DNA from: Rhodanobacter panaciterrae
GTDB taxonomy: Bacteria > Pseudomonadota > Gammaproteobacteria > Xanthomonadales > Rhodanobacteraceae
NCBI RefSeq assembly: GCF_014651895.1
Contig: NZ_BMXT01000001.1
Location: forward strand, 1,488,001-1,552,000
Length of the DNA: 64,000 nt
Reading direction: 5' to 3'
In this document: piece after piece, positions 1 to 8,313 of the stretch
Layout: every line of letters begins with the position of its first letter
Position numbering within the stretch: the stretch's first letter is position 1
Notes under the pieces: generated by a model
The model's database searches: none
Told to the model about the DNA's origin: nothing
Seen by the model: only the letters and a program-made list of their open reading frames with translations
Made by a program: the position numbers and the translations under genes

Positions 1-363
1 CAGGCGACGACGTCCTTCCAGCGGCGCCTTCAGCAGCAACTTCACTTCCTGCCCGCCGACTTTCGCAAACTGTGCAGCCGTAAACAGCGGTCGATCGATG
101 CCCGGCGAGGAAACTTCCAGCACGTAATTGCCGGGAATGGGATCCTCGACATCCAGCAACGCGGACAACTCGCGACTGGCGGTCTCGCAATCCTCGATAC
201 CGACCTCACGACGTTCGCCGTCAGGTCCGGTCTTGTCCAGCAAGTCCAGATAAATACGCAGGGTACTCTGCCCGTGCGAAGGGTTGAACTCCACGCCAAG
301 GCATTCCAGGCCCAGATCGGCCAGTACCTCGGTGAAGCGTTGCGTCAGTGCCTGTGTATCCAT
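1..363 (-). CDS. rimP: Ribosome maturation factor RimP (3' end cut by window edge)
   Basis: The first 121 residues of RimP are present; the gene runs off the left edge. RimP binds the 30S subunit and helps its maturation. The translation starts [10 protein letters not shown] and contains the family signature around GLECLGVEF and the stretch [14 protein letters not shown], which is strongly diagnostic of the RimP N-terminal domain. The ATG at 361-363 is the only sensible start before these motifs. It lies 40 nt downstream of a strong terminator and behind an initiator tRNA on the same strand. That is the known order of the E. coli metY-rimP-nusA-infB operon, so nusA and infB are expected beyond the window (inference). 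Confidence 0.93.
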   Translation of the reverse strand, partial: MDTQALTQRFTEVLADLGLECLGVEFNPSHGQSTLRIYLDLLDKTGPDGERREVGIEDCETASRELSALLDVEDPIPGNYVLEVSSPGIDRPLFTAAQFAKVGGQEVKLLLKAPLEGRRRL

Positions 364-403
364 GGGTTCGCCTTCCCAGATCGCTTTTCAGAACAGCAGA
401 AAC

Positions 404-429
404 AAAAAATGGGCTCCAACGGCCCATTT
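404..429 (-). terminator. Intrinsic terminator or attenuator just before rimP
   Basis: Read on the minus strand, an 8-bp stem (AAATGGGC / GCCCATTT, arms 422-429 and 407-414) with a 7-nt loop is followed by a run of six T. It lies between the initiator tRNA and the rimP start, 40 nt before the ATG. It would end transcripts from the tRNA promoter unless antitermination lets them enter rimP. Confidence 0.75.
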
Positions 430-518
430 CCTTATCTCGCCGATGTCCCTCTCCTACAGCTCCTTCCGGCGCCGGCACCACTCGTGGTGGTTCGGCATGA
501 CGCATCCGTGCGCCCAAC

Positions 519-542
519 AAAAAAGCCTCACGAGGAGGCTTT
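519..542 (-). terminator. Intrinsic terminator after initiator tRNA
   Basis: A perfect 8-bp stem (AAAGCCTC at 522-529 with GAGGCTTT at 535-542, 5-nt loop) ends in a T run on the minus strand. It begins 19 nt after the 3' end of the tRNA. It is the first of two terminators in the tRNA-rimP gap. Confidence 0.75.
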
Positions 543-560
543 CTTGCACCAAGAAAGATC

Positions 561-637
561 TGGTAGCGGGGGCAGGATTCGAACCTGCGACCTTCGGGTT
601 ATGAGCCCGACGAGCTGCCAGACTGCTCCACCCCGCA
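561..637 (-). tRNA. metY: Initiator tRNA-fMet (CAT)
   Basis: A 77-nt cloverleaf with anticodon CAT and encoded CCA. Three G-C pairs close the anticodon stem (GGG/CCC) and there is an A11-U24 pair, both marks of initiator rather than elongator tRNA-Met. Positions 1 and 72 are unpaired, as needed for an initiator, but the pair is U1-U72 instead of the C1-A72 of E. coli. It sits directly upstream of rimP, the place of metY in E. coli; the symbol is given by that synteny. Confidence 0.96.
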
Positions 638-650
638 TCAGAGTCCGAAG

Positions 651-679
651 AGTTTAGCGGGGTGGCCGGTTTCTTGCAA
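651..679 (-). promoter_or_regulatory. Sigma-70 promoter for the initiator tRNA
   Basis: On the minus strand TTGCAA (674-679), a 17-nt spacer and TAAACT (651-656). Transcription would start about 7 nt before the tRNA 5' end, so almost no leader needs trimming. The promoter lies between nuoN and the tRNA and makes this unit independent of the nuo operon. Confidence 0.8.
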
Positions 680-750
680 GCCTCAACGTCAACAATCCGA
701 TATTAAGTTGGCCTGCGATGACATCACGATCATCGCCACGCGTGCAAACA

Positions 751-2205
751 TCAGAGTCCAAATGCGTGTCGGCACCAGGCCAGCAGCGGGCCCCAGTACA
801 GACCCAGCACCAGCAGCGACAGCGCATTCAGCGACAACACCACGCGCAGCGGTTTGTCCTGCTGCGCCTGCAACACGCTGCCCTCGACCGGCTTGTCGAA
901 ATACATCACCTTGATCACGTGCAGGTAGTAGTACAGGCCGATGATCGCGAACACGATACCGACGATCGCCAGCCACAACATGTTCGCGTGTATCGCCGCT
1001 TCCAGCACCAGCACCTTGGCCCAGAAGCCGAACAGCGGCGGCACGCCGGCCAGCGAGAACATCGCCAGCAACATCAGGAACGCCATCCATGGCGACTTCT
1101 GGTTGAGTCCCTTCAGGTCGGAAATTTCCTCGCACTCGAAACCCGCGCGGCTCAGCGCCAGCATCACGCCGAACGCGGCCACGCCCATCAGCGCATAGCA
1201 GATCGCATAGAACATCGCCGCGGCATAACCTTCCGGTCCGGCCGCCGCCAAGCCCAGCAGCAGGTAGCCCATGTGCGAGATGGTCGAATACGCCAGCATG
1301 CGCTTGAGGTTGGTCTGCACGATCGCAACCAGGTTACCGATCGCCAGCGACAGCACCGCTAGCACCGCCAGCATCAGCTGCCAGTGCTGCGACAGGTCAC
1401 CCATGCCCGAACTGAGCAGCCGGTAAGCCATGCCGAATGCCGCCAGCTTCGAGCCCGAGGCAATGAAGGTGGTGACCGGCGTCGGAGCGCCCTGATAGAC
1501 ATCGGGAATCCACATGTGGAACGGCGCAGCACCAAGCTTGAAGCCAATACCGACGATCATGAAGATCAGCCCGAACAGCAACAGATTCGGCGAGGTGGTG
1601 TAGCTCATCACGTTGTGCAGTTGCGCCAGATCCAGGCTTGGCGTGCCGCCCATGCCGGACGCGCCGTAGACCATCGACATGCCGTACAGCAGCATGCCCG
1701 AGGCCAGTGCACCCAGCACGAAGTACTTGATCGCCGCCTCGGACGGCAGCCGTGCATCGCGGTTCAAAGCCACCAGCGCATACGACGACAGCGACAGCAG
1801 TTCCAGCCCCAGATACACGGTGACCAGGTTGCCGGCCGAGACCAGCAGCATGATGCCGATCACCGCGAAGATCATCAGCGTGTAGAACTCGCCACTGACC
1901 AGCTTGCGGTCGTTCAGGTACGGCCGCGCGTAAACCATCACCAGCACCGTAGTGAGCAGCGCGAAGACCTTGAGTATCTCCGACGTCTCGTCACGCACGA
2001 ACATGCCGCCGAATGCCGTCACCGACTGCGGTGGCTGCCCCATGACCAGCAGGTAGATTGCCACCAGCAGCACGGCGATCGACAGCCAATGCAGCATCGG
2101 GCGCTGCGTGGGCTTCATGAAGGCGTCAGCGAGCAACAGCACGCATGCAGACCCCACCAGGTAGAACTCCGGCAGCATGATCAGGATGTCATTCAAAGTT
2201 GGCAT
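751..2205 (-). CDS. nuoN: NADH-quinone oxidoreductase subunit N
   Basis: A 484-residue antiporter-like membrane subunit of complex I, one of three that pump protons in the membrane arm. The sequence is almost entirely hydrophobic helices and carries the conserved family stretches around FKLGAAPFHMWIPDVYQGAP and KRMLAYSTISHMGYL, with the key lysines and the broken-helix region. Length is normal for NuoN. It is the last gene of the nuo operon, 12 nt after nuoM. After its stop comes a roughly 70-nt gap and then the promoter of the initiator tRNA. Confidence 0.97.
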   Translation of the reverse strand: MPTLNDILIMLPEFYLVGSACVLLLADAFMKPTQRPMLHWLSIAVLLVAIYLLVMGQPPQSVTAFGGMFVRDETSEILKVFALLTTVLVMVYARPYLNDRKLVSGEFYTLMIFAVIGIMLLVSAGNLVTVYLGLELLSLSSYALVALNRDARLPSEAAIKYFVLGALASGMLLYGMSMVYGASGMGGTPSLDLAQLHNVMSYTTSPNLLLFGLIFMIVGIGFKLGAAPFHMWIPDVYQGAPTPVTTFIASGSKLAAFGMAYRLLSSGMGDLSQHWQLMLAVLAVLSLAIGNLVAIVQTNLKRMLAYSTISHMGYLLLGLAAAGPEGYAAAMFYAICYALMGVAAFGVMLALSRAGFECEEISDLKGLNQKSPWMAFLMLLAMFSLAGVPPLFGFWAKVLVLEAAIHANMLWLAIVGIVFAIIGLYYYLHVIKVMYFDKPVEGSVLQAQQDKPLRVVLSLNALSLLVLGLYWGPLLAWCRHAFGL

Positions 2206-2217
2206 GTTCGGTCCCGA

Positions 2218-3726
2218 TCAAATCTTGTGAATGGCAAGCTGTTGCACCAGCTGCGACACCGAGCTGTCCATCAGATGGACCAAGGGCTGCGGCCAGATAC
2301 CCAGCGCCAGCACGGCGGCGGCAAAGGAGACCAGCACGAACGTCTCGCGGCCGTTGATTTCCTTCATCTCGGCCACATGCGGATTGGTGATGTCGCCCCA
2401 CAGCACGCGCTTGACCAGCCACAGCGTGTACGCCGCGCCGATGATCAGGGTGAACGCGGCAAACAACGCGATCCACGGATTCGCCGCGAAGCTGGCCAGG
2501 ATCACCATGAACTCGCCGACGAAACCACTGGTGCCCGGCAGGCCGCAGTTCGCCATCGCGAACAGCACGTAGAAGAAACCGAACCACGGCATCACGTTGA
2601 TGACGCCGCCGTAATCCTTGATCTGGCGCGTGTGCAGGCGGTCGTACATCACGCCGATGCAGGTAAACATCGCGCCGGAGACGAAGCCGTGCGAGATCAT
2701 CTGCACCATCGCGCCTTGCATGCCCAGCAGCGCCATGTCGGTATTGCCCGACTCGCGCACCAGCAGGAACGCGATGAAGATGCCCAGCGTGACGAAGCCC
2801 ATATGGGCCACCGAGGAATACGCCACCAGCTTCTTCATGTCCTCCTGCACCAGCGCGACATAGCCGATGTAGACGATCGCGATCAGGCTCATCGCGATGA
2901 TCAGCCACGCGAAATGCGCACCCGCGTCCGGCACGATCGGCAGGATGAAGCGCAGCATTCCGTAGGTACCGACCTTCAGCATCACCGCCGCCAGCACCAC
3001 CGAGCCGCCGGTCGGCGCCTCCACGTGGGCATCCGGCAACCAGGTATGCACCGGCACCATCGGCACCTTGATCGCGAACGCGATCAGGAACGCGAAGAAG
3101 ATCCAGGTCTGTTCCTGCAGCGTCAGCGGCAGCGCTGCCAGCGTGGCGAGATCGAACGTGTGCGCCTTCTGGTACAGGTACAGCAGCGCGATCAGCATGA
3201 AGACCGAGCCGAAGAACGTGTAAATGAAGAACTTCAGCGTCGCATATACCCGCCGCGGGCCACCCCAGATACCGATCAGAATGAACATCGGAATCAGGAT
3301 CGCCTCGAACAGCGCGTAGAACAGCAGCGCATCGGTAGCACAGAACACGCCGATCAGCAGGCCTTCCAGCATCAGCATCGCGGCCATGTACTGGTGCGGC
3401 TTGTCCTGGATGACTTCCCACGCGCCGGCGATCACCAAGATGCCGACGAAAGTGGTCATCAGGATCAACGCCACCGAAATGCCGTCGGCCGCCAGGCTGT
3501 AATGGACGCCCCACGAGGCGATCCACAGATAGTTTTCGGTCAGTTGCATGCCGCCTGCGTCAGGGTGGTACTGCACCAGCAGGAACAGGCTGACCGCGAA
3601 GGTCAGCACCGCCACCAGCAGCGCCAACCAGCGCGCCAGATTGGGACGGGTGGAACCAGCGAGCAGCACGGGAATCGCACCGGCGACGGGGAGCCAGATC
3701 AGCAGGCTGAGCAAGTGATTGAACAT
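2218..3726 (-). CDS. nuoM: NADH-quinone oxidoreductase subunit M
   Basis: A 502-residue antiporter-like proton-pumping subunit of complex I. Markers include KVPMVPVHTWLPDAHVEAPT with its conserved lysine, and KKLVAYSSVAHMGFV. About fourteen hydrophobic helices are visible. It lies between nuoL (15 nt upstream) and nuoN (12 nt downstream) and is surely cotranscribed with them. Nothing is missing compared with the usual length. Confidence 0.97.
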   Translation of the reverse strand: MFNHLLSLLIWLPVAGAIPVLLAGSTRPNLARWLALLVAVLTFAVSLFLLVQYHPDAGGMQLTENYLWIASWGVHYSLAADGISVALILMTTFVGILVIAGAWEVIQDKPHQYMAAMLMLEGLLIGVFCATDALLFYALFEAILIPMFILIGIWGGPRRVYATLKFFIYTFFGSVFMLIALLYLYQKAHTFDLATLAALPLTLQEQTWIFFAFLIAFAIKVPMVPVHTWLPDAHVEAPTGGSVVLAAVMLKVGTYGMLRFILPIVPDAGAHFAWLIIAMSLIAIVYIGYVALVQEDMKKLVAYSSVAHMGFVTLGIFIAFLLVRESGNTDMALLGMQGAMVQMISHGFVSGAMFTCIGVMYDRLHTRQIKDYGGVINVMPWFGFFYVLFAMANCGLPGTSGFVGEFMVILASFAANPWIALFAAFTLIIGAAYTLWLVKRVLWGDITNPHVAEMKEINGRETFVLVSFAAAVLALGIWPQPLVHLMDSSVSQLVQQLAIHKI

Positions 3727-3741
3727 GTGTGCTTGCTTCCC

Positions 3742-5814
3742 TTATTGCCCGACCAAGCCGGAACCGATCGGCCCAGAACCAAAGAACCAGTACCCACCAA
3801 GCAGCAGGATCAGGCCAAGAATCATCGCAAAGGCGTAGTGATACAGATAACCCGACTGCAGGCGGCGCGTAGTGGCAGCGATACGATGAATCAGGCTCAC
3901 CGAGCCGTTTACCATGGTGTCGTCGATCACTGCTGTGTCACCCGCCTTCCAGAACAGGCGACCGAGCTTGACGCCACCGCTGGCAAAGACTGCGAAGTAG
4001 ACGTTGTCGACCCAGTACTTGCGGTCGAGCACGGTCCACAGCGGCTTCAACGCGGACTTGATCTTGTCGGCCATGGCCGGGTTGAACAGGTAGATATAGG
4101 TGGTGATCGCGAACGCCGTCAGCACCAGGAAGAACGGCAACTGGGTGAACCCGTGCAGCGCCATCGCCAGCGAGCCGTGGAACTCCTGGCCCAGTTCGGC
4201 CAGCACGTTGTTCGCCTCGTCCACATGGATCGCACTGCCGAACCAGTTGCCGAACAGCATCGGCCCGACCGTGAAGAAACCGACCAGCAGCGACGGGATC
4301 GCCAGCAGCACCAGCGGCAGCGTCACCACCCACGGCGATTCCTTCGGCGCATGTTCCAGTACACCCGGCTCGTGGTGGCCGTGATCATCATGGTGATCGT
4401 CATGCGCATCGTGATGCGCGTGGCCATGGTGCGCGACGACGGTGAAGCGCTCCTTGCCATGGAAGGTCAGGTACATCTGGCGGAACGTGTACAGCCCGGT
4501 CACCAGCGCACCAGCCATCACGCAGAAATAGGCGTAGCTCGAACCCCAGCGATGCGATTCGCCGACCGCCTCGATGATCGCGTCCTTCGAATAGAAGCCG
4601 GAGAAGAACGGCACACCGCACAGCGCCAGCGAACCGATCCACATGGTGATCCAGGTAATCGGCATGTACTTGCGCAAGCCACCCATGTAACGCATGTCCT
4701 GCTCGTGATGCATCGCGATGATCACCGAGCCGGCGCCGAGGAACAGCAGCGCCTTGAAGAACGCATGCGTCATCAGGTGGTAGACCGCGCCGCTGTATGC
4801 CGACACGCCCAGCGCGACGGTCATGTAACCCAGCTGCGACAGCGTGGAATACGCCACCACACGCTTGATGTCGTTCTGCACGATGCCAATCAGGCCGGTG
4901 AACAGCGCCGTGGTGGCACCGATCACCATCACGAAGCTGAGCGCGCTCTGCGACAGCTCGAACAGCGGCGACATGCGCGCCACCATGAAGATGCCCGCGG
5001 TCACCATCGTGGCCGCATGGATCAACGCCGAGATCGGGGTCGGGCCCTCCATCGAGTCAGGCAACCACACGTGCAACGGCACCTGCGCCGACTTGCCCAT
5101 CGCACCGATGAACAGGCAGATGCAGATCACCGTGGCGGCATCCCACTGCGTGCCCGCCGTGATCTGCAGGGTCTTGCCGATCAGCGAAGGCGCCGAGCCG
5201 AACGCGGTGGCGTAATCCAGCGTGCCCAGGAAATACAGCACCGCCGCGATGCCGAGCAGGAAACCGAAGTCGCCCACGCGGTTGACCAGGAACGCCTTCA
5301 GGTTCGCGAAGATCGCGGTCGGCCGCTTGTACCAGAAGCCGATCAGCAGGTACGACACCAGGCCCACCGCTTCCCAGCCGAAAAACAGCTGCATGAAGTT
5401 GTTGCTCATCACCAGCATGAACATCGAGAAGGTGAACAGCGAGATGTAGCTGAAGAAGCGCTTGTAGCCGTCGTCGTCGGCCATGTAGCCGATGGTGTAC
5501 ACGTGCACCAGCAGCGACACGAAACTCACCACCACCAGCATCATCGCGGTCAGGCGGTCGACCAGAAAGCCGACGCTGGCGTTGAAATGACCGATCTGGA
5601 ACCAGGTGTAGATGTTCTGGTTGTACGTCTCGGCGCCACCCAGGGTGAGCTGGTACAGCACATAGAACGACAGCGCGCAGGAGATCGCCACGCCGAGGAT
5701 GGTGACGCTGTGCGAGCCGGCGCGGCCGAGGAACTTGCCCAGGAAGCCGGCCAGCACGCAACCGACCAGCGGCGCCAGCGCGATCGTCAGCAGAATGGAG
5801 GTGGAAAGACCCAT
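3742..5814 (-). CDS. nuoL: NADH-quinone oxidoreductase subunit L
   Basis: A 690-residue distal proton-pumping subunit of complex I, with the long lateral helix at the C terminus. Conserved stretches are GKSAQVPLHVWLPDSMEGPT and KRVVAYSTLSQLGYM. A very histidine- and aspartate-rich cytoplasmic or periplasmic loop lies near residues 460-482 (coding 4372-4431), built of repeats such as HHDAHDDHHDDHGHH. Similar His-rich loops occur in some other NuoL proteins, but this one is dense enough to bind metal. It is 4 nt after nuoK. Confidence 0.97.
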   Translation of the reverse strand: MGLSTSILLTIALAPLVGCVLAGFLGKFLGRAGSHSVTILGVAISCALSFYVLYQLTLGGAETYNQNIYTWFQIGHFNASVGFLVDRLTAMMLVVVSFVSLLVHVYTIGYMADDDGYKRFFSYISLFTFSMFMLVMSNNFMQLFFGWEAVGLVSYLLIGFWYKRPTAIFANLKAFLVNRVGDFGFLLGIAAVLYFLGTLDYATAFGSAPSLIGKTLQITAGTQWDAATVICICLFIGAMGKSAQVPLHVWLPDSMEGPTPISALIHAATMVTAGIFMVARMSPLFELSQSALSFVMVIGATTALFTGLIGIVQNDIKRVVAYSTLSQLGYMTVALGVSAYSGAVYHLMTHAFFKALLFLGAGSVIIAMHHEQDMRYMGGLRKYMPITWITMWIGSLALCGVPFFSGFYSKDAIIEAVGESHRWGSSYAYFCVMAGALVTGLYTFRQMYLTFHGKERFTVVAHHGHAHHDAHDDHHDDHGHHEPGVLEHAPKESPWVVTLPLVLLAIPSLLVGFFTVGPMLFGNWFGSAIHVDEANNVLAELGQEFHGSLAMALHGFTQLPFFLVLTAFAITTYIYLFNPAMADKIKSALKPLWTVLDRKYWVDNVYFAVFASGGVKLGRLFWKAGDTAVIDDTMVNGSVSLIHRIAATTRRLQSGYLYHYAFAMILGLILLLGGYWFFGSGPIGSGLVGQ

Positions 5815-5818
5815 GTGA

Positions 5819-6124
5819 TCAGCCCTTCATGCTGTCGATGTCGGCGATATTGATCGTGCTGCGATTGCGGAACAGCAGCACCAGGATCGCCAGGCCGATG
5901 GCAGCTTCTGCCGCGGCCACGGTGAGGATGAAGAACACGAATACCTGCCCCGACACGTCGCCGAGGAAGCGCGAGAACGCCACGAAGTTCATGTTCACCG
6001 CGAGCAGCATCAGCTCGATCGACATCAGCAGCACGATCACGTTCTTGCGGTTGATGAACAGGCCGGCGACGGCGATGCAGAACAGCACCGCGCCAAGCAC
6101 GATGTAGTGCGATAGCGTGATCAT
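5819..6124 (-). CDS. nuoK: NADH-quinone oxidoreductase subunit K
   Basis: A 101-residue, three-helix subunit of the complex I membrane arm. The conserved helix-2 and helix-3 glutamates lie in the stretches [10 protein letters not shown] and [13 protein letters not shown]. Its start overlaps the nuoJ stop by four bases (ATGA), which points to translational coupling. Confidence 0.97.
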   Translation of the reverse strand: MITLSHYIVLGAVLFCIAVAGLFINRKNVIVLLMSIELMLLAVNMNFVAFSRFLGDVSGQVFVFFILTVAAAEAAIGLAILVLLFRNRSTINIADIDSMKG

Positions 6125-6771
6125 GATTTGGATTCCTGCGGCGGGACCGGCGATTCGTCGACGGGGCGCTCGGCCGCCATCTTCACGAGGCGGACGCGAT
6201 CACGCGGGTTGACCTTGACCTGCTGGCTGGCCGACTCGTAACGCGCGTCGGCACGCTGGCGCAAGGTCAGTGCCACCGCCGCGACCACACCCACGGTGAG
6301 GATCAGTGCGGCGACCTCGAACGGCAGCAGATACTGCGTGTACAACGCATGGCCCAGCCATGCCGTGTTGGACGTGCCCGCTGCGGCAGCCGGGTCAGCC
6401 CCCATGACCTGCATGTGCATCGCGCGCACGCCGATCAGGCCGAGCATCTCCACCAGCATCGCCGCCGCCACGATCAGGCCGACCGGCAGGAACTTCACGA
6501 AGCCCTCGCGCATCTTCTCCTGGTCGATGTCGAGCATCATCACCACGAACAGGAACAGCACCATCACCGCGCCGACATAGACCACGATCAGCGCCAGCGC
6601 CAGGAACTCGGCATCCAGCAGCATCCACAGGCAGGCGGCGCTGAAGAACGTCAGCACCAGTGCCAGTACGGCATGCACCGTGTTGCGCAGCGTGATCACA
6701 GACAACGCGGCAGTCACGGTGACGAAGCCGAAGGCGTAGAAACAGATGAGTTGGAACAGTTGGGGATTCAT
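6121..6771 (-). CDS. nuoJ: NADH-quinone oxidoreductase subunit J
   Basis: A 216-residue membrane subunit with five hydrophobic helices and the family stretch [17 protein letters not shown], which includes the pi-bulge helix. The C-terminal 45 residues are charged and hydrophilic ([20 protein letters not shown]), a soluble tail of the sort found in some proteobacterial NuoJ. It follows nuoI by 8 nt and overlaps nuoK by 4 nt. Confidence 0.96.
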   Translation of the reverse strand: MNPQLFQLICFYAFGFVTVTAALSVITLRNTVHAVLALVLTFFSAACLWMLLDAEFLALALIVVYVGAVMVLFLFVVMMLDIDQEKMREGFVKFLPVGLIVAAAMLVEMLGLIGVRAMHMQVMGADPAAAAGTSNTAWLGHALYTQYLLPFEVAALILTVGVVAAVALTLRQRADARYESASQQVKVNPRDRVRLVKMAAERPVDESPVPPQESKS

Positions 6772-6779
6772 CGTTGGCC

Positions 6780-7271
6780 TCAGCGGTACGCCGCGTCTTG
6801 CGCACGGTCGGCGGCAATCTGCTGCTCGAAGCGGTCACCGATGGCCAGCAACTGCTGCTTGGTCACCACGTTCTCGCCGCGATGCTCGAAGTGATATTCG
6901 TGGATGCTGGTCTCGACGATCGAGTCGACCGGGCAGCTCTCTTCGCAAAAGCCGCAGAAGATGCACTTGAACAGGTCGATGTCGTAGCGCGTGGTACGGC
7001 GCTGGCCGTCACTCTCGCGCGGTGCCGAGTCGATCGTGATCGCCAGCGCCGGGCACACCGCCTCGCACAACTTGCACGCGATGCAACGCTCCTCGCCGTT
7101 CGCATAGCGGCGCAGCGCATGCAGGCCGCGGAAGCGGTTCGACTTCGGAATGTGCTCCATCGGATAGCGCACGGTGTACTTCGGCTTGAACATGTAGCGC
7201 AGGGTCAGGCCCATGCCCTGGAACAACTCGACCAGCAGCAGGCTCTTGAAATAATGGGTAATGCGGGACAT
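6780..7271 (-). CDS. nuoI: NADH-quinone oxidoreductase subunit I (two 4Fe-4S clusters)
   Basis: A 163-residue ferredoxin-like subunit that carries clusters N6a and N6b, wiring the hydrophilic arm to NuoB. Both cysteine motifs are intact: [12 protein letters not shown] and [12 protein letters not shown]. The start used is the ATG at 7269-7271, giving [10 protein letters not shown]; the open frame continues upstream into nuoH, but that part does not match the family. Confidence 0.97.
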   Translation of the reverse strand: MSRITHYFKSLLLVELFQGMGLTLRYMFKPKYTVRYPMEHIPKSNRFRGLHALRRYANGEERCIACKLCEAVCPALAITIDSAPRESDGQRRTTRYDIDLFKCIFCGFCEESCPVDSIVETSIHEYHFEHRGENVVTKQQLLAIGDRFEQQIAADRAQDAAYR

Positions 7272-7279
7272 GGCTTTCT

Positions 7280-8308
7280 TCAGACCCCCGTGCCGATGGT
7301 GACCAGGCCGTAGTACTTCATGCAGCCGGCCACGAGAACCCACACGATGGCGATGGGGATGAACACCTTCCAGCCCAGCCGCATGATCTGGTCATAGCGG
7401 TAGCGCGGAAAGGTGGCGCGGAACCACAGGAACATGAAGGCGAACAGGAACGCCTTGATGAACAGCCAGATGAAACCACCCTGGCCGATGAAGCCCCACG
7501 TATCGGGGAACGGCGACAGCCAGCCGCCCATGAACAGGATCGCGGCGAGGAAGCTGACCAGGATCATGTTGGCGTATTCGGCCAGGAAGAAGATCGCGAA
7601 GGCGGAACCGGAATATTCCACGTGGAAACCGGCGACGATTTCCGACTCGCCCTCGGCCACGTCGAACGGCGCGCGGTTGGTCTCGGCCACGCCGGAGATG
7701 AAATAAATCACGAACACCGGCAGCAGCGGCAGCCAGAACCAGTCGAACAGACCCTTGTGACCGGCCTGCGCGTTGACGATGTCGGTGAGGTTCAGCGAGC
7801 CGGCCAGCACCAGCACGCAGACCAGGCACAGACCCATCGCCAGTTCATACGAGATCACCTGCGCCGCCGAACGCATCGCACCAAGCAGCGCGTAGCGCGA
7901 GTTGGAGGCCCAACCGGCCAGGATGATTCCGTACACGCCCATCGAGGTCATCGCCAGCAGGTACAGCACGCCGGCATTCGCGTTGGACAGCACCATCTTG
8001 CTGCTGAACGGAACCACCGCCCACGCCGCCAGCGCCGGGATCAGCGCCAGCAAGGGCGCCAGGTAATACAGCGCCCGGTTCGCCTTGGTCGGCAGGATCA
8101 CTTCCTTGATCAGCAGCTTGACCACGTCGGCGAACGCCTGCAGCAGGCCGAACGGACCGATCTTGTTCGGCCCCATGCGCACATGCATCCAGCCGATGAC
8201 CTTGCGCTCCCAGTACACGAACATCGCCACCGCGATGATCAGCGGCACCGTGATGCACAGGATGAAGATGATCGGCCACAAGAGCTGGTTGATAAGTTGA
8301 TCAGCCAT
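7280..8308 (-). CDS. nuoH: NADH-quinone oxidoreductase subunit H
   Basis: A 342-residue membrane subunit that forms much of the quinone chamber. The conserved sequences [21 protein letters not shown] and [19 protein letters not shown] are present, including the glutamates of the E-channel. The start at 8306-8308 gives [10 protein letters not shown] and lies 5 nt after nuoG; a longer open frame upstream is not family-like. Confidence 0.97.
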   Translation of the reverse strand: MADQLINQLLWPIIFILCITVPLIIAVAMFVYWERKVIGWMHVRMGPNKIGPFGLLQAFADVVKLLIKEVILPTKANRALYYLAPLLALIPALAAWAVVPFSSKMVLSNANAGVLYLLAMTSMGVYGIILAGWASNSRYALLGAMRSAAQVISYELAMGLCLVCVLVLAGSLNLTDIVNAQAGHKGLFDWFWLPLLPVFVIYFISGVAETNRAPFDVAEGESEIVAGFHVEYSGSAFAIFFLAEYANMILVSFLAAILFMGGWLSPFPDTWGFIGQGGFIWLFIKAFLFAFMFLWFRATFPRYRYDQIMRLGWKVFIPIAIVWVLVAGCMKYYGLVTIGTGV

Positions 8309-8313
8309 GATGC

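Noticed and set aside
1384..5853. A 1489-codon open frame on the plus strand
   Set aside because: It is antisense to nuoN, nuoM and nuoL. The protein is almost all His, Arg and Gln, the mark of a shadow frame in GC-rich DNA, and matches no family.
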